Positions 15,963 through 24,831 of a stretch of 64,000 bases of DNA are shown one piece after another (position 1 is the stretch's first letter; every line of letters begins with the position of its first letter). Origin of the DNA: Methylotenera_A sp040079935 (GTDB taxonomy: Bacteria; Pseudomonadota; Gammaproteobacteria; Burkholderiales; Methylophilaceae); the NCBI GenBank assembly GCA_040079935.1, contig JBEBJI010000005.1, positions 43,426-107,425 on the forward strand, read 5' to 3'. The notes under the pieces were generated by a model that was not told the origin of the DNA, did not search any database, and saw nothing but the letters and a program-made list of their open reading frames with translations. Made by a program: the position numbers and the translations under genes.

Positions 15963-16841
15963 TTAATAAACCAATAAAACGCGGTAACCCGCCACAGTTA
16001 AATCAGTCACATTAATGGCTAAATTAATGCGCACTTCATCGCGTGAGGTAATGCCAGCAGCCACGTTTGCGGCGCTAGTTAAATACTCAGCAGGCTTGAT
16101 TATTTTTCGCAATACGGGCTGATCAGAAGTATCGGTCAGCGTAAGCTCAATGTTTGGGTAAGCTTGCGCATAAGGCGCGTTATTGATGAGTAAACTAGAA
16201 AAATTAATCACGTTTTCATGCGTTTCATCTTCCTGCATGTCAGAGTCATCAATGGTGAAAAAATCCAAATTTTTAGGTAAATCAATTTCACATTTAAGTA
16301 AAACACAGGCTTGTACTAAATAAGGTTTAAATTGAGGATATTCCGCCGCGATTTTTGTGCGCGCTGCGTAAATACTTTGTAGTCCTGCTAGTAAAGCCAG
16401 CAGCAGGCTAAATAATAATAACCAAATATTAAGTTTTGTTTTGGGATGAAATTTTGAATTAGCCGTTAAATCTTCAATAACAGCAGGCGTTTCAACTTCG
16501 TAAATTTCCTCTGCTTCAATCACAATCTCGTCAACATATGGATTGTCGGGTTGAATGGATTCTAAGTTTTCTAAATTAGGAACGGATTCTAAGACAACAT
16601 TTAGAACCTCACTCATGGGTATTTCTTCAGTATTTTGTGATGCTTCATTGCCTTGTGCTTCAATACTGGCTTGGTATTCAGCTGCGCTATGAATGTCATC
16701 CGAAATTTCAGTGAGACGATTTTTTGCGTTAAAAATATGCTCGCAATTGCCGCATTGCACTTTGCCGCGATGTGCTTTGAGCTGCTCTTTAGTAAGCAAA
16801 AACTGTGTTTCGCAGGCAGGGCAGGAGGTAATGTAGTTCAT
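15963..16841 (-). CDS. Zinc-ribbon (MJ0042) and DUF3426 membrane protein
   Basis: 292 residues from ATG at 16841, which overlaps the prmA stop (ATGA). The N-terminal zinc ribbon has two Cys pairs, CPAC and CGNC, in YITSCPACETQF and VQCGNCEHIF. A long acidic linker follows (about residues 45-145). Then comes one membrane helix, WLLLFSLLLALLAGLQSIYA, and a C-terminal domain of the DUF3426 type with VLRKIIKPAEYL and INVTDLTVAGYRVLL. The role is unknown. The gene follows prmA in many Betaproteobacteria. Confidence 0.85.
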   Translation of the reverse strand: MNYITSCPACETQFLLTKEQLKAHRGKVQCGNCEHIFNAKNRLTEISDDIHSAAEYQASIEAQGNEASQNTEEIPMSEVLNVVLESVPNLENLESIQPDNPYVDEIVIEAEEIYEVETPAVIEDLTANSKFHPKTKLNIWLLLFSLLLALLAGLQSIYAARTKIAAEYPQFKPYLVQACVLLKCEIDLPKNLDFFTIDDSDMQEDETHENVINFSSLLINNAPYAQAYPNIELTLTDTSDQPVLRKIIKPAEYLTSAANVAAGITSRDEVRINLAINVTDLTVAGYRVLLVY

Positions 16842-17743
16842 CGTTTTGTGCCAGTGAGCAATATCCAAGCGTCTTTTTGAGTGTGTGCGTCCATATTAAA
16901 CCATTCGCTATAGCGTGCAATCAGCGTTTCTTTTTGTTCTTCTAATATACCCGATAATGCCAATTTAGCGCCAGTTTTGCAATATTTTGCTAGCGCCGGC
17001 GCAAGCACCATGAGTGCGCTGGATAAAATATTAGCCACAACAATATCAAAAGTTTGGTCTGTAAATGTATTAGCATCAAAAAAGTCGATTTCAACTTGAT
17101 TTTGTTGAGCATTATAGTTGCTGGAAATAATGGCCTGCAAGTCAATATCTACGCCACTTACAGAGCCTGCATCAAGTTTTTTTGCCGCAATCGCTAAAAT
17201 GCCAGAGCCACAACCGTAATCTAACACAGATTTTTTATCTAGCATTTGCTCACATAGCCATTGCAAACATAAACTTGTGGTGGGATGGCTACCAGTGCCA
17301 AACGCTAAGCCTGGGTCAAGCACGATATTAATCGCGTCTGCATTGGGAGCCACATGCCAAGTCGGCACAATCCACAATTTTTCGGTAATTTTAATTGGGT
17401 CAAATTGCGCTTGAGTAGCGCGCACCCAGTCTTGCTCGGCAATAATTTCGGTATTGAACTGAAATTGAGGAATTTTAGTTGTTACTTTAAGCGCACTAAT
17501 AATTTGACTGATATCAGTATTCTCAGCAAACATCGCAGTGACAATATTTTGTTGCCAAATACCAGGGGGAGGATCGCCAGGCTCACCAAATATGGCTTGT
17601 TCGGCAGCGGTTTCAGCGTTGGCATCTTCTATACTGGCAGAAAGCGCGCCGATTTCCATTAGCGCGTCACTAATTAAATCGGCGTTCTGTTCGTTTGCGT
17701 GAATTTTTAGTAATAGCCAAGCCACACTATTTATTGTGGCCAA
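16838..17743 (-). CDS. prmA: Ribosomal protein L11 methyltransferase PrmA
   Basis: 301 residues. PrmA trimethylates L11 on several amino groups using S-adenosylmethionine. The N-terminal substrate-binding domain precedes a class I methyltransferase fold with DPGLAFGTGSHPTTSLCLQW, motif I VLDYGCGSGILAIAA and post-I GVDIDLQAI. VVANILSSALMVLAP is the motif IV equivalent. It overlaps accC by 17 bp and the zinc-ribbon gene by 4 bp, so all are likely cotranslated from one message. Confidence 0.96.
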   Translation of the reverse strand: MATINSVAWLLLKIHANEQNADLISDALMEIGALSASIEDANAETAAEQAIFGEPGDPPPGIWQQNIVTAMFAENTDISQIISALKVTTKIPQFQFNTEIIAEQDWVRATQAQFDPIKITEKLWIVPTWHVAPNADAINIVLDPGLAFGTGSHPTTSLCLQWLCEQMLDKKSVLDYGCGSGILAIAAKKLDAGSVSGVDIDLQAIISSNYNAQQNQVEIDFFDANTFTDQTFDIVVANILSSALMVLAPALAKYCKTGAKLALSGILEEQKETLIARYSEWFNMDAHTQKDAWILLTGTKR

Positions 17744-19079
17744 TACCTAATTTTTGTTCGAGGTAATGAATGCTGGTGCCACCTAGATGGAAGGCCACAT
17801 CTGCCATTAAATCTGCATGCAATGGAATATTGGTTTTAATGCCATCCACCAACATTTCAGATAGCGCAATGCGCATGCGCGCAATCGCTTGGTCGCGTGT
17901 AGCACCATAAGTGATAAGCTTACCAATCATCGAATCATAATGCGAAGGCACCGTGTAGCCCGCATAAGCGTGCGTATCTATACGCACGCCAGGCCCGCCA
18001 GGCATATGGAATGTACCAATTTTGCCCGGTGAAGGCACAAAGTTATACGGATCTTCTGCGTTAATACGACACTCAATGGCATGGCCACGCAACACAATAT
18101 CTTTTTGGCGGAATTTTAATTTTTCGCCATTTGCCACAAAAATTTGTTGCTGTACCAAATCAAGTCCAGTAATCATCTCGGTCACGGTGTGCTCTACTTG
18201 TAAGCGAGTGTTCATCTCGATGAAATAAAATTCACCGTTTTCATACAAAAATTCGAATGTGCCTGCACCGCGATATTTAATTTTACGACATGCTTCGGCA
18301 CAACGTTCACCAATTTTGTCGCGTAGTTTAGGCGCCAATAAAGGTGAAGGCGCTTCTTCGATAATTTTTTGATGGCGACGTTGCATAGAACAATCTCGGT
18401 CGCCTAAAAAAACCGCATTGCCATGCTGATCTGCCAAAATTTGTATTTCAATGTGGCGCGGATTTTCTAAAAACTTTTCCATGTAGACCATCGGGTTGCC
18501 AAAGGCAGCCTGTGCCTCGGCTTTGGTCATGGCAACTGCGTTAATCAAGGCTGCTTCAGTATGCACTACGCGCATACCTCTACCGCCGCCGCCGCCAGCA
18601 GCTTTGATAATGACTGGGTAACCCACTTTTTTGGCAGTTTTAATTATTTCTACGGAGTCATCCGGCAATGCGCCATCAGAACCAGGAACGCATGGCACGC
18701 CCGCTTTTCGCATAGCGTCTTTAGCAGATACTTTATCGCCCATTAAGCGGATTGTTTCAGCGCGCGGGCCAATAAATACAAAGCCGCTTTGTTCTACACG
18801 CTCTGCAAAATCTGCATTTTCAGATAAAAAGCCATAACCTGGATGAATAGCCTGTGCGTCGGTGACTTCTGCTGCGCTGATCACCGCAGGGATGTTTAAA
18901 TAACTTTGATTAGAAGGTGCTGGCCCAATACAAACTGATTCGTCGGCAAGCTTGACGTATTTGGCCTCTTTATCAGCCTCAGAATGAACCGCTACGGTTT
19001 TGATGCCAAGTTCACGGCACGCGCGCTGTACGCGTAGAGCTATCTCTCCGCGGTTGGCGATGAGTATTTTTTCAAACAT
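17727..19079 (-). CDS. accC: Acetyl-CoA carboxylase, biotin carboxylase subunit
   Basis: 450 residues, normal length. It carboxylates the biotin on AccB using ATP and bicarbonate, the first half-reaction of malonyl-CoA formation. The biotin carboxylase N-domain starts MFEKILIANRGEIALRV. The ATP-grasp domain has the glycine-rich KAAGGGGGRGMRVVHTE loop. The catalytic region contains RDCSMQRRHQKIIEEAP and EMNTRLQVEHTVTE. The C-domain has HAIECRINAEDP. It lies 6 bp downstream of accB. Confidence 0.97.
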   Translation of the reverse strand: MFEKILIANRGEIALRVQRACRELGIKTVAVHSEADKEAKYVKLADESVCIGPAPSNQSYLNIPAVISAAEVTDAQAIHPGYGFLSENADFAERVEQSGFVFIGPRAETIRLMGDKVSAKDAMRKAGVPCVPGSDGALPDDSVEIIKTAKKVGYPVIIKAAGGGGGRGMRVVHTEAALINAVAMTKAEAQAAFGNPMVYMEKFLENPRHIEIQILADQHGNAVFLGDRDCSMQRRHQKIIEEAPSPLLAPKLRDKIGERCAEACRKIKYRGAGTFEFLYENGEFYFIEMNTRLQVEHTVTEMITGLDLVQQQIFVANGEKLKFRQKDIVLRGHAIECRINAEDPYNFVPSPGKIGTFHMPGGPGVRIDTHAYAGYTVPSHYDSMIGKLITYGATRDQAIARMRIALSEMLVDGIKTNIPLHADLMADVAFHLGGTSIHYLEQKLGIGHNK

Positions 19080-19085
19080 AAATGC

Positions 19086-19538
19086 CTAGCCAATCACAAA
19101 TAAAGGTTCGCCGTATTCGACGGGCTGGCCGTTTTCGACTAATATTTTTTTAATGGTGCCAGCAAAATCGCAATCAATTTCGTTCAACAATTTCATGGCT
19201 TCAATAATGCAAAGTGTATCGCCAACCGCCACCTTAGAGCCCACATCAATAAAGGCTTTTGCATCAGGTGAGGATGAACGATAAAACGTACCCACCATAG
19301 GTGATTTAACGATATGACCTTCAACTTCCGCTACCACAGGCGCAGCTGCTGTTGGCACTGGCGTGGCATTCGCTTGTGGCGCTGTCGTATAGTGCATCGG
19401 CGTTTGGTTAAACATGGCTTGGTTAGGCATTAGCGCGCGGCTAATGCGCACTTTTTCTTCGCCTTCGGTCAACTCAAGCTCTGAGATACCAGATTCTTCA
19501 ACCAAATCGATTAATTTTTTAAGTTTACGTAAATCCAT
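19086..19538 (-). CDS. accB: Acetyl-CoA carboxylase biotin carboxyl carrier protein
   Basis: 150 residues. An N-terminal helix region (MDLRKLKKLIDLVEESGISE) and an Ala/Pro/Thr-rich linker precede the biotinyl domain. The biotinylated Lys is in EAMKLLNEI, matching the family EAMKMMN motif. MVGTFYRSSSPDAKAF is the typical domain start with its thumb. GAGG precedes the ATG. It is followed by accC and preceded by aroQ, the classical aroQ-accB-accC order. Confidence 0.97.
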   Translation of the reverse strand: MDLRKLKKLIDLVEESGISELELTEGEEKVRISRALMPNQAMFNQTPMHYTTAPQANATPVPTAAAPVVAEVEGHIVKSPMVGTFYRSSSPDAKAFIDVGSKVAVGDTLCIIEAMKLLNEIDCDFAGTIKKILVENGQPVEYGEPLFVIG

Positions 19539-19563
19539 AATAACCTCGGAGATATTTAATTAT

Positions 19564-20034
19564 TTAGTTAATTGAATTATTAAGTTTGTTAATTGCGAAT
19601 TGTAGCGCGGCGTAATAACCTTCAGCGCCCAAGCCACTAATCACGCCAACTGCGACATCGCTAAAATACGAATGATGTCTAAAGCTTTCACGCGCAAATA
19701 CGTTAGATAAATGTACTTCAATAAACGGAATCTTTACCGCAGAAATCGCATCGCGAATTGAAATTGAGGTGTGTGTAAATGCAGCTGGGTTGATAATAAT
19801 AAAATCAACTTTATGGCTTGTAGATGAAGGGCTGGCAAGCGATTGAATTTTTGCCACAATTTCAGCTTCGGCATTGCTTTGATAGGTTTCTAAAGCAATA
19901 TTAGCCTGCTTAGCTAATGCGAGCAGGTTGGCATCGATGTCTGCTAATGTTAAATTACCGTAGTGCTCAGGCTCGCGTAGGCCTAGCAGATTCAGGTTAG
20001 GGCCATGTAGCACTAATACCGACTTAGAGGTCAT
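19564..20034 (-). CDS. aroQ: Type II 3-dehydroquinate dehydratase
   Basis: 156 residues, normal for the type II enzyme that turns 3-dehydroquinate into 3-dehydroshikimate in the shikimate pathway. VLHGPNLNLLGLREPEHYG carries the early conserved Asn and the catalytic Arg and Tyr region. IINPAAFTHTSISIRDAI holds the Asn and Thr/Ser substrate residues. PFIEVHLSNVFARESFRHHS holds the conserved His and Arg. It lies 25 bp upstream of accB. Confidence 0.96.
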   Translation of the reverse strand: MTSKSVLVLHGPNLNLLGLREPEHYGNLTLADIDANLLALAKQANIALETYQSNAEAEIVAKIQSLASPSSTSHKVDFIIINPAAFTHTSISIRDAISAVKIPFIEVHLSNVFARESFRHHSYFSDVAVGVISGLGAEGYYAALQFAINKLNNSIN

Positions 20035-20204
20035 AAAGCGCCTCTTTATTCAGTAAATCTATAGGAGTTTTGCAGAATTTCATAAGCGCAAGTTTGCCGA
20101 AGTTACGAGTTTTTGTCCAGCAGTATCGCAGAAATTAAGCGAAGTTAGCGGTACAAATTGCGCTAAGTAATTGAATAGAAAGCTAAACTACTTTCTCAAA
20201 ATTA

Positions 20205-20738
20205 TTAAATTAATTTTAAAAATGTTTCTTCTAATAATGGTTTTGTAATACGTCCAAAGTACGTTTTTGCTACACTACCGTCGGCTTTAATAATCACTGT
20301 GTATGGCAAAACACCTTTGTTGTTGCCTAAATTGCTGGCAATTTCCATGCCTTGCATTTCGGCCGCAAATAATGGATAGCTAACTTTTGTTTCTTTTAAA
20401 AATTCGCCGATGGTGGCTACATCGTCAATCGCCACACCTAACACCACCAAGTTTTTATCTTTGTACTGTTCATGCAGTTGCGATAGTTCTGGCATTTCCT
20501 CGCGGCACGGTTCGCACCAAGTTGCCCAAAAATTAAGCACTACGGTTTTGCCTGCGTATTGGGCTAAGTTTTGTGGCTTACCTTTTTCATCGGGGAGTGT
20601 AGCCGCAAATAAAGCTTTGGTAGATTCACCATTGCTATTTTGGCCGCTGTCATCATTTAAAAAAAAGTAGCGTGCAGCAAAGCCAAGGCAAACAATCAAG
20701 ACAATTGCGCCAATTGGCGATAATAATTTATTTAACAT
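20205..20738 (-). CDS. TlpA/ResA-type thiol-disulfide oxidoreductase
   Basis: 177 residues. An N-terminal membrane anchor (IGAIVLIVCLGFAARYFFL) leads into a periplasmic thioredoxin fold. The active site is WCEPC in LNFWATWCEPCREEMPEL, and the cis-Pro loop is in KGVLPYTVIIKADG. Such proteins reduce disulfides during cytochrome c maturation or related periplasmic repair. The gene lies 32 bp downstream of dsbD, which would supply its electrons, so the pair is probably an operon. Confidence 0.9.
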   Translation of the reverse strand: MLNKLLSPIGAIVLIVCLGFAARYFFLNDDSGQNSNGESTKALFAATLPDEKGKPQNLAQYAGKTVVLNFWATWCEPCREEMPELSQLHEQYKDKNLVVLGVAIDDVATIGEFLKETKVSYPLFAAEMQGMEIASNLGNNKGVLPYTVIIKADGSVAKTYFGRITKPLLEETFLKLI

Positions 20739-20770
20739 TTATTTGAGCTCTTTATATAAAGCTTGGTTTA

Positions 20771-22639
20771 TTAACAAACAACAAGTGGGTTGCATTCATC
20801 CGCTTTGAGTTCATTGACTTGGTTAACTATCGCCAAGAATTTTGTAGCATCTTCGTAACCTACAATTTTTGATGGCTTAATTTCTTGGCCGGAGCGATTA
20901 AAAAATATAATGCCTGGCGGGCCAAATAAATTAAAGCGTTTGAGTAAAGCAAGGTCTTCAGCAGTATTGTCAGTTACATCTGCTTGCAATAACACTACGT
21001 TTTTAAGAGATATTTGCACGTCTGGGTCGCTAAAAGTAAATTGCTCCATCTCTTTACACGACACACACCAGTCCGCATAAAAATCGAGCATAACGATTTT
21101 TCCTTTTGCGGCATCAATTTGCTCATCTAGTTCGGCGGTATTTTTAATGCGAATAAAGGGTAAAGAGGTTTCGTTGTGGGTTGCGCTGGCTAGGCGCAAA
21201 CCAGCAAGTGGCTGCAGTGGTGATTTAGCGCCTGAAACAGCACCAATTAATAATGCAATTCCCAACACAAGTAAAATAATCCCAATCCCTTTCCAAAAAC
21301 GCATCCAAGGGTGAGATCGCCCTGTTGCGCTATTTAAAGGTAGATTATCTAAAGCGTGTAGGTAAATTGCAGGAATAATCAATAGCGCCGCCCAAAGTAC
21401 CATTTGGATGCTGGTTGGGAGCGCAGGCGAGATGATGTAAATGGCAACTGCCAACATGAGCACGCCAAAAAAGTTGCGCACGGCTGTCATCCAAGCGCCA
21501 GCTTTTGGCAATACATGCCCAGCCGATGCGCCGATGAGTAATAATGGAACGCCCATGCCGAGGGAAAGTGCAAATAAGGCAACGCCGCCAAGTACGACAT
21601 CGTGTGTTTGGCTAATGTAGAGCAAGGCGCCTGCAAGTGGCGCGGCTACGCATGGGCTGACGATGAGCGCAGAAATGACACCCATGATAAAGACACCAAT
21701 AAACTGCCCACCTTTGAGTTTATTGGTGGTGTTAATCATGCGATTTTCGATGCTGTGCGGCAATCTTAACTCGTAAAAACCGAACATCGAGAAAGCTAAA
21801 ACTACAAAAATAAATGCCGTGGAAGCCAATACCCACGGACTTTGCAGGGCATTGCTTAAAAGTTGTCCTGAGAGCCCTGCCGCGATACCTGCTAAGGTGT
21901 AGCTAAGCGCCATGCCTAGCACATAAGCTAGCGAGAGATTAAAGCTGTGTAATCGGCTTGTGGCGTGATGATGCGCCTTTTTATCTCCTACGATAATGCC
22001 GGAAAGAATTGGAATCATTGGCAACACGCAAGGCGTAAGCGCCAACAACAAACCGAAGCCAAAAAACCCTGCTGCAATCAGCCATAATTTACCGCCTTTT
22101 AGCAAAGTGGTGGCTTGATCGTCATTAGAAGATGCTCCAGAAGCCGCGCCGTTATTGGTCTGCAGGCCAGTGCTTTTTAATGAAATATCAAAGGTTTTGT
22201 TTTGTGGTGCGTAGCACAGGCCTTTTTCGCTACAGCCCTGGTAGCGGGCGTTTATTTGGAGTGGATCTTCTGCATTTTTTATTGGGATATCAATCGAAAA
22301 ATCGTGGTGATACACTTCTTGTTTACCAAAATTTTTGTCGTCTTTAATATCTCCTGCAGGCATTACAGCTTCTAGTATTTGGCCGTTTTTGTCTTTAAAT
22401 TGAATACGATTTTTGTAGAGATAATAACCAGGCTCGATTTTAAAATCTGCGCTTAAATAATTTGCGTCCTTTTGATCGATATCTAGCTTAAAGGCTACAT
22501 CAGGTGATAAAAATTCTTCTTCTTTTGTGTCAGCGGCAAATAGATTCTTGCTTGCGCTGCTACTTTCGCCCGCATGCAACAATTGCACGCTCAACGTTGT
22601 CAATAAAGAGAATAGAGTAACGTTTAACCAATATTTCAT
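20771..22639 (-). CDS. dsbD: Thiol:disulfide interchange protein DsbD
   Basis: 622 residues. DsbD carries electrons from cytoplasmic thioredoxin to the periplasm. A signal peptide (LNVTLFSLLTTLSVQLLHAG) precedes the N-terminal alpha domain, whose Cys pair is in YQGCSEKGLCYAPQ. The eight-helix beta domain has its two Cys in LALTPCVLPMIPILSG and ALIVSPCVAAPLAGALLY. The C-terminal gamma thioredoxin domain has DFYADWCVSCKEME. All six redox cysteines are present. It is upstream of the TlpA-like gene and divergent from fxsA. Confidence 0.97.
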   Translation of the reverse strand: MKYWLNVTLFSLLTTLSVQLLHAGESSSASKNLFAADTKEEEFLSPDVAFKLDIDQKDANYLSADFKIEPGYYLYKNRIQFKDKNGQILEAVMPAGDIKDDKNFGKQEVYHHDFSIDIPIKNAEDPLQINARYQGCSEKGLCYAPQNKTFDISLKSTGLQTNNGAASGASSNDDQATTLLKGGKLWLIAAGFFGFGLLLALTPCVLPMIPILSGIIVGDKKAHHHATSRLHSFNLSLAYVLGMALSYTLAGIAAGLSGQLLSNALQSPWVLASTAFIFVVLAFSMFGFYELRLPHSIENRMINTTNKLKGGQFIGVFIMGVISALIVSPCVAAPLAGALLYISQTHDVVLGGVALFALSLGMGVPLLLIGASAGHVLPKAGAWMTAVRNFFGVLMLAVAIYIISPALPTSIQMVLWAALLIIPAIYLHALDNLPLNSATGRSHPWMRFWKGIGIILLVLGIALLIGAVSGAKSPLQPLAGLRLASATHNETSLPFIRIKNTAELDEQIDAAKGKIVMLDFYADWCVSCKEMEQFTFSDPDVQISLKNVVLLQADVTDNTAEDLALLKRFNLFGPPGIIFFNRSGQEIKPSKIVGYEDATKFLAIVNQVNELKADECNPLVVC

Positions 22640-22751
22640 AAGGTCGCTTTAAATACTGCCTCAAATTTAAATGCTAAAAATAAATAATTGCGATTGCAAA
22701 ACTAGATAACATCCCAATTTACAGAGAATAAATTCCGTAGAAAGTTCTTAC

Positions 22752-23177
22752 ATGCGTTTTTTAATTGGCTTAATTTTACTCGCTTTTCCGTTTGCAGAGA
22801 TATTTCTGCTGGTAGATCTCGCCCATAAATATGGTTGGTGGGTGCTATTTTACTTAGTCGTCATAGGCTTTTTAGGCTTACAACTTATTCGTGGCGAAAA
22901 ATTATTATTATCTGCCAAGATGATGCAAAGCCTTGGTGCGGGCGGCAACCCAATTAAAACGATACTATCTAGCGCGCGTAATATGGTCGCTGGCGTACTG
23001 CTGATTATTCCAGGCATCATTACAGATATTATTGCGGTGATTTTATTGCTAATTCCAATGGGTAAGCCAAGCCTTGCTGGCGCGACTAATAGCCAGCAAC
23101 AGACAAAATATCAAACAAAAGCCGCCAATGATGATGTGATAGAGGGCGAATACACTAAAATAGACGACGATAAATAA
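22752..23177 (+). CDS. fxsA: FxsA family membrane protein
   Basis: 141 residues with the FxsA pattern: an N-terminal FLIGLILLAFPFAEIFLLVD, then WWVLFYLVVIGFLGLQLI, then the third hydrophobic segment VAGVLLIIPGIITDIIAVIL, and a polar tail. E. coli FxsA overproduction relieves phage T7 exclusion by the F plasmid; its normal role is unknown. It lies 26 bp before the flavin reductase gene and may share a message with it. Confidence 0.85.
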   Translation: MRFLIGLILLAFPFAEIFLLVDLAHKYGWWVLFYLVVIGFLGLQLIRGEKLLLSAKMMQSLGAGGNPIKTILSSARNMVAGVLLIIPGIITDIIAVILLLIPMGKPSLAGATNSQQQTKYQTKAANDDVIEGEYTKIDDDK

Positions 23178-23203
23178 TAAACAAGTTAAAAATAGAGAAT
23201 TTA

Positions 23204-24253
23204 ATGTCACTTTCTAATAACAACAAGCAAGTCACCATTCAAAATAGCGGCCACACGTTTGAAGTGCGCCCAAGCCAAACCGTGTTAGAGGCCGCCATAG
23301 ACGCGGGCATTAACTTGCCATACGGCTGCCGCAATGGCGCATGTGGAAGCTGCAAAGCCAAATTGATTAGTGGCAAAGTCATGCATAACGACTACCAAAG
23401 TAGCGCGATGACTGATGCAGAATTAGCTTCTGGAAATGCCTTATTATGCTGCGCTATGGCGCTTGAGGACTTAACGATAGAATGTCGCGAAGTGGGTGGT
23501 CTAGCAGGTATTAAACCACGTATTTTACCCGCGCGCGTGGCAAAAAAAGAACAGTTAAGTCATGATGTTATAGCGCTACACCTGCAATTGCCGGCGAGTG
23601 AGCGCTTACAATTTTTAGCTGGTCAGTATATTGAGTTTATTTTGAAAGATGGTAAACGCCGTGCCTTCTCTATCGCCAATGCGCCGCACGATGCAGAGTT
23701 TTTGCAACTGCATATCCGTGTAATTCCAGGCGGTGTGTTTAGCGCTTACGTGGCGAACGAGATGCAAGAAAAAGCCATATTGCGCTTAGAAGCGCCGTTT
23801 GGTAATTTCTTTTTACGTGAAGATTCGCAAAAGCCGATTATCTTTGTGGCAGGCGGCACGGGCTTTGCGCCTGTTAAAGGCATTATCGAGCACATGCTGC
23901 ATAACAACATTAAGCGCGACATTATTTTGTATCGCGGTGCGCGGGTGGCGGAAGATTTGTATCTGCATGAACTGTGCGAAAAATGGGCAGAATTCACACC
24001 GCATTTAACTTATATTTCTGTGTTATCAGAACCCGCTGCAGGTGACAATTGGCAAGGCAGAACTGGCTTGGTTCACGAGGCTGTTTTGGCGGATTACAAA
24101 GATTTAAGCGACTACCAAGCCTATGTGTGCGGCGCACCAGGCATGTGTGAAGTTGCGCATCATACATTTGTGCAACAAGGTTTAGATATGGATGAGTTTT
24201 TCAGTGACGCATTTACGTTTGCTAGTCCAGCGCCAAAGCCATTGATAGCGTAG
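23204..24253 (+). CDS. 2Fe-2S/FAD/NAD(P)H reductase, CDP-6-deoxy-glucoseen reductase-like
   Basis: 349 residues. An N-terminal plant-type ferredoxin domain binds 2Fe-2S through Cys in YGCRNGACGSCKAK and LLCCAMALED. The FAD domain has RAFSIANAP (RxxS type). The NAD(P) domain has FVAGGTGFAPVKGIIE and ends with a C-terminal CGAPGMCEVAHH. Homologues in Betaproteobacteria are commonly annotated CDP-6-deoxy-delta-3,4-glucoseen reductase. No deoxysugar genes are near, so the true electron acceptor is unclear; an oxygenase partner or a general flavin reductase role is equally possible. Confidence 0.85.
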   Translation: MSLSNNNKQVTIQNSGHTFEVRPSQTVLEAAIDAGINLPYGCRNGACGSCKAKLISGKVMHNDYQSSAMTDAELASGNALLCCAMALEDLTIECREVGGLAGIKPRILPARVAKKEQLSHDVIALHLQLPASERLQFLAGQYIEFILKDGKRRAFSIANAPHDAEFLQLHIRVIPGGVFSAYVANEMQEKAILRLEAPFGNFFLREDSQKPIIFVAGGTGFAPVKGIIEHMLHNNIKRDIILYRGARVAEDLYLHELCEKWAEFTPHLTYISVLSEPAAGDNWQGRTGLVHEAVLADYKDLSDYQAYVCGAPGMCEVAHHTFVQQGLDMDEFFSDAFTFASPAPKPLIA

Positions 24254-24288
24254 GGATTGTTACATTTAAGTATTACTCCCTACCAACT

Positions 24289-24831
24289 CTAGTTTGGTAA
24301 CTTTGCTTCAATTTCATATAGTAAAGCAATTATGTCTCCAGCAGAAACAACTGTGCCTACACATTCACCACCCTCTAAAGGATTGGTTGAGCCTTTTAGA
24401 GTATGGTCAATTTTCAGACCTGCCCAAAGAGCAGGAAGAGCTGGTTCGTTTGCGTTGAACGTGAAGAGATTCTTGTGCGATGCAGCATTTCTTAGATGAC
24501 GAAATATCTCAAACTCAGGACTACGATCGTTAAACTGTTTTGCGATTTCATAGGTTGAATTTAACAGCATACAGCAGAGTGATTTCACTGCTGTGTCGGG
24601 AGATAAAGCGCCTGAAATGCATTGTGTATGAACTTGGTTCATATCAATAACAACATCTGTTTTTACGATTCCTTGATAGCCTGCTTTCATTTGTGGTGAT
24701 AAGCCGAGTGGATTTGTAGCATCAAATACAGCACCCATTCCTACAGTGGCAGCGAGAAATGACATTACCATTTCGAAAAATGGACGTCCCTGAGTGAATA
24801 CGAGTTGGGTTGGTTGTGTGATATCAGTCAT
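24289..24831 (-). CDS. Hypothetical protein with HEPN-like RNAAxH motif
   Basis: 180 residues, not recognised with certainty. The segment FEIFRHLRNAASHKNLF has an Arg-4-His arrangement (RNAASH) like the catalytic Rx4-6H motif of HEPN-domain RNases. The flanking helices (VKSLCCMLLNSTYEIAKQF) also fit the all-helical HEPN fold. The start codon overlaps the hemD stop by one base (TAATG) with no clear ribosome site, so it would be translated only by coupling to hemD. No nucleotidyltransferase (MNT) antitoxin partner is next to it. A gene convergent with the reductase gene is unusual at the end of a haem operon. Confidence 0.6.
   Translation of the reverse strand: MTDITQPTQLVFTQGRPFFEMVMSFLAATVGMGAVFDATNPLGLSPQMKAGYQGIVKTDVVIDMNQVHTQCISGALSPDTAVKSLCCMLLNSTYEIAKQFNDRSPEFEIFRHLRNAASHKNLFTFNANEPALPALWAGLKIDHTLKGSTNPLEGGECVGTVVSAGDIIALLYEIEAKLPN

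Noticed and set aside
24289..24831. Toxin-antitoxin pair
   Set aside because: No nucleotidyltransferase or other antitoxin gene is adjacent; only a single HEPN-like protein is supported.
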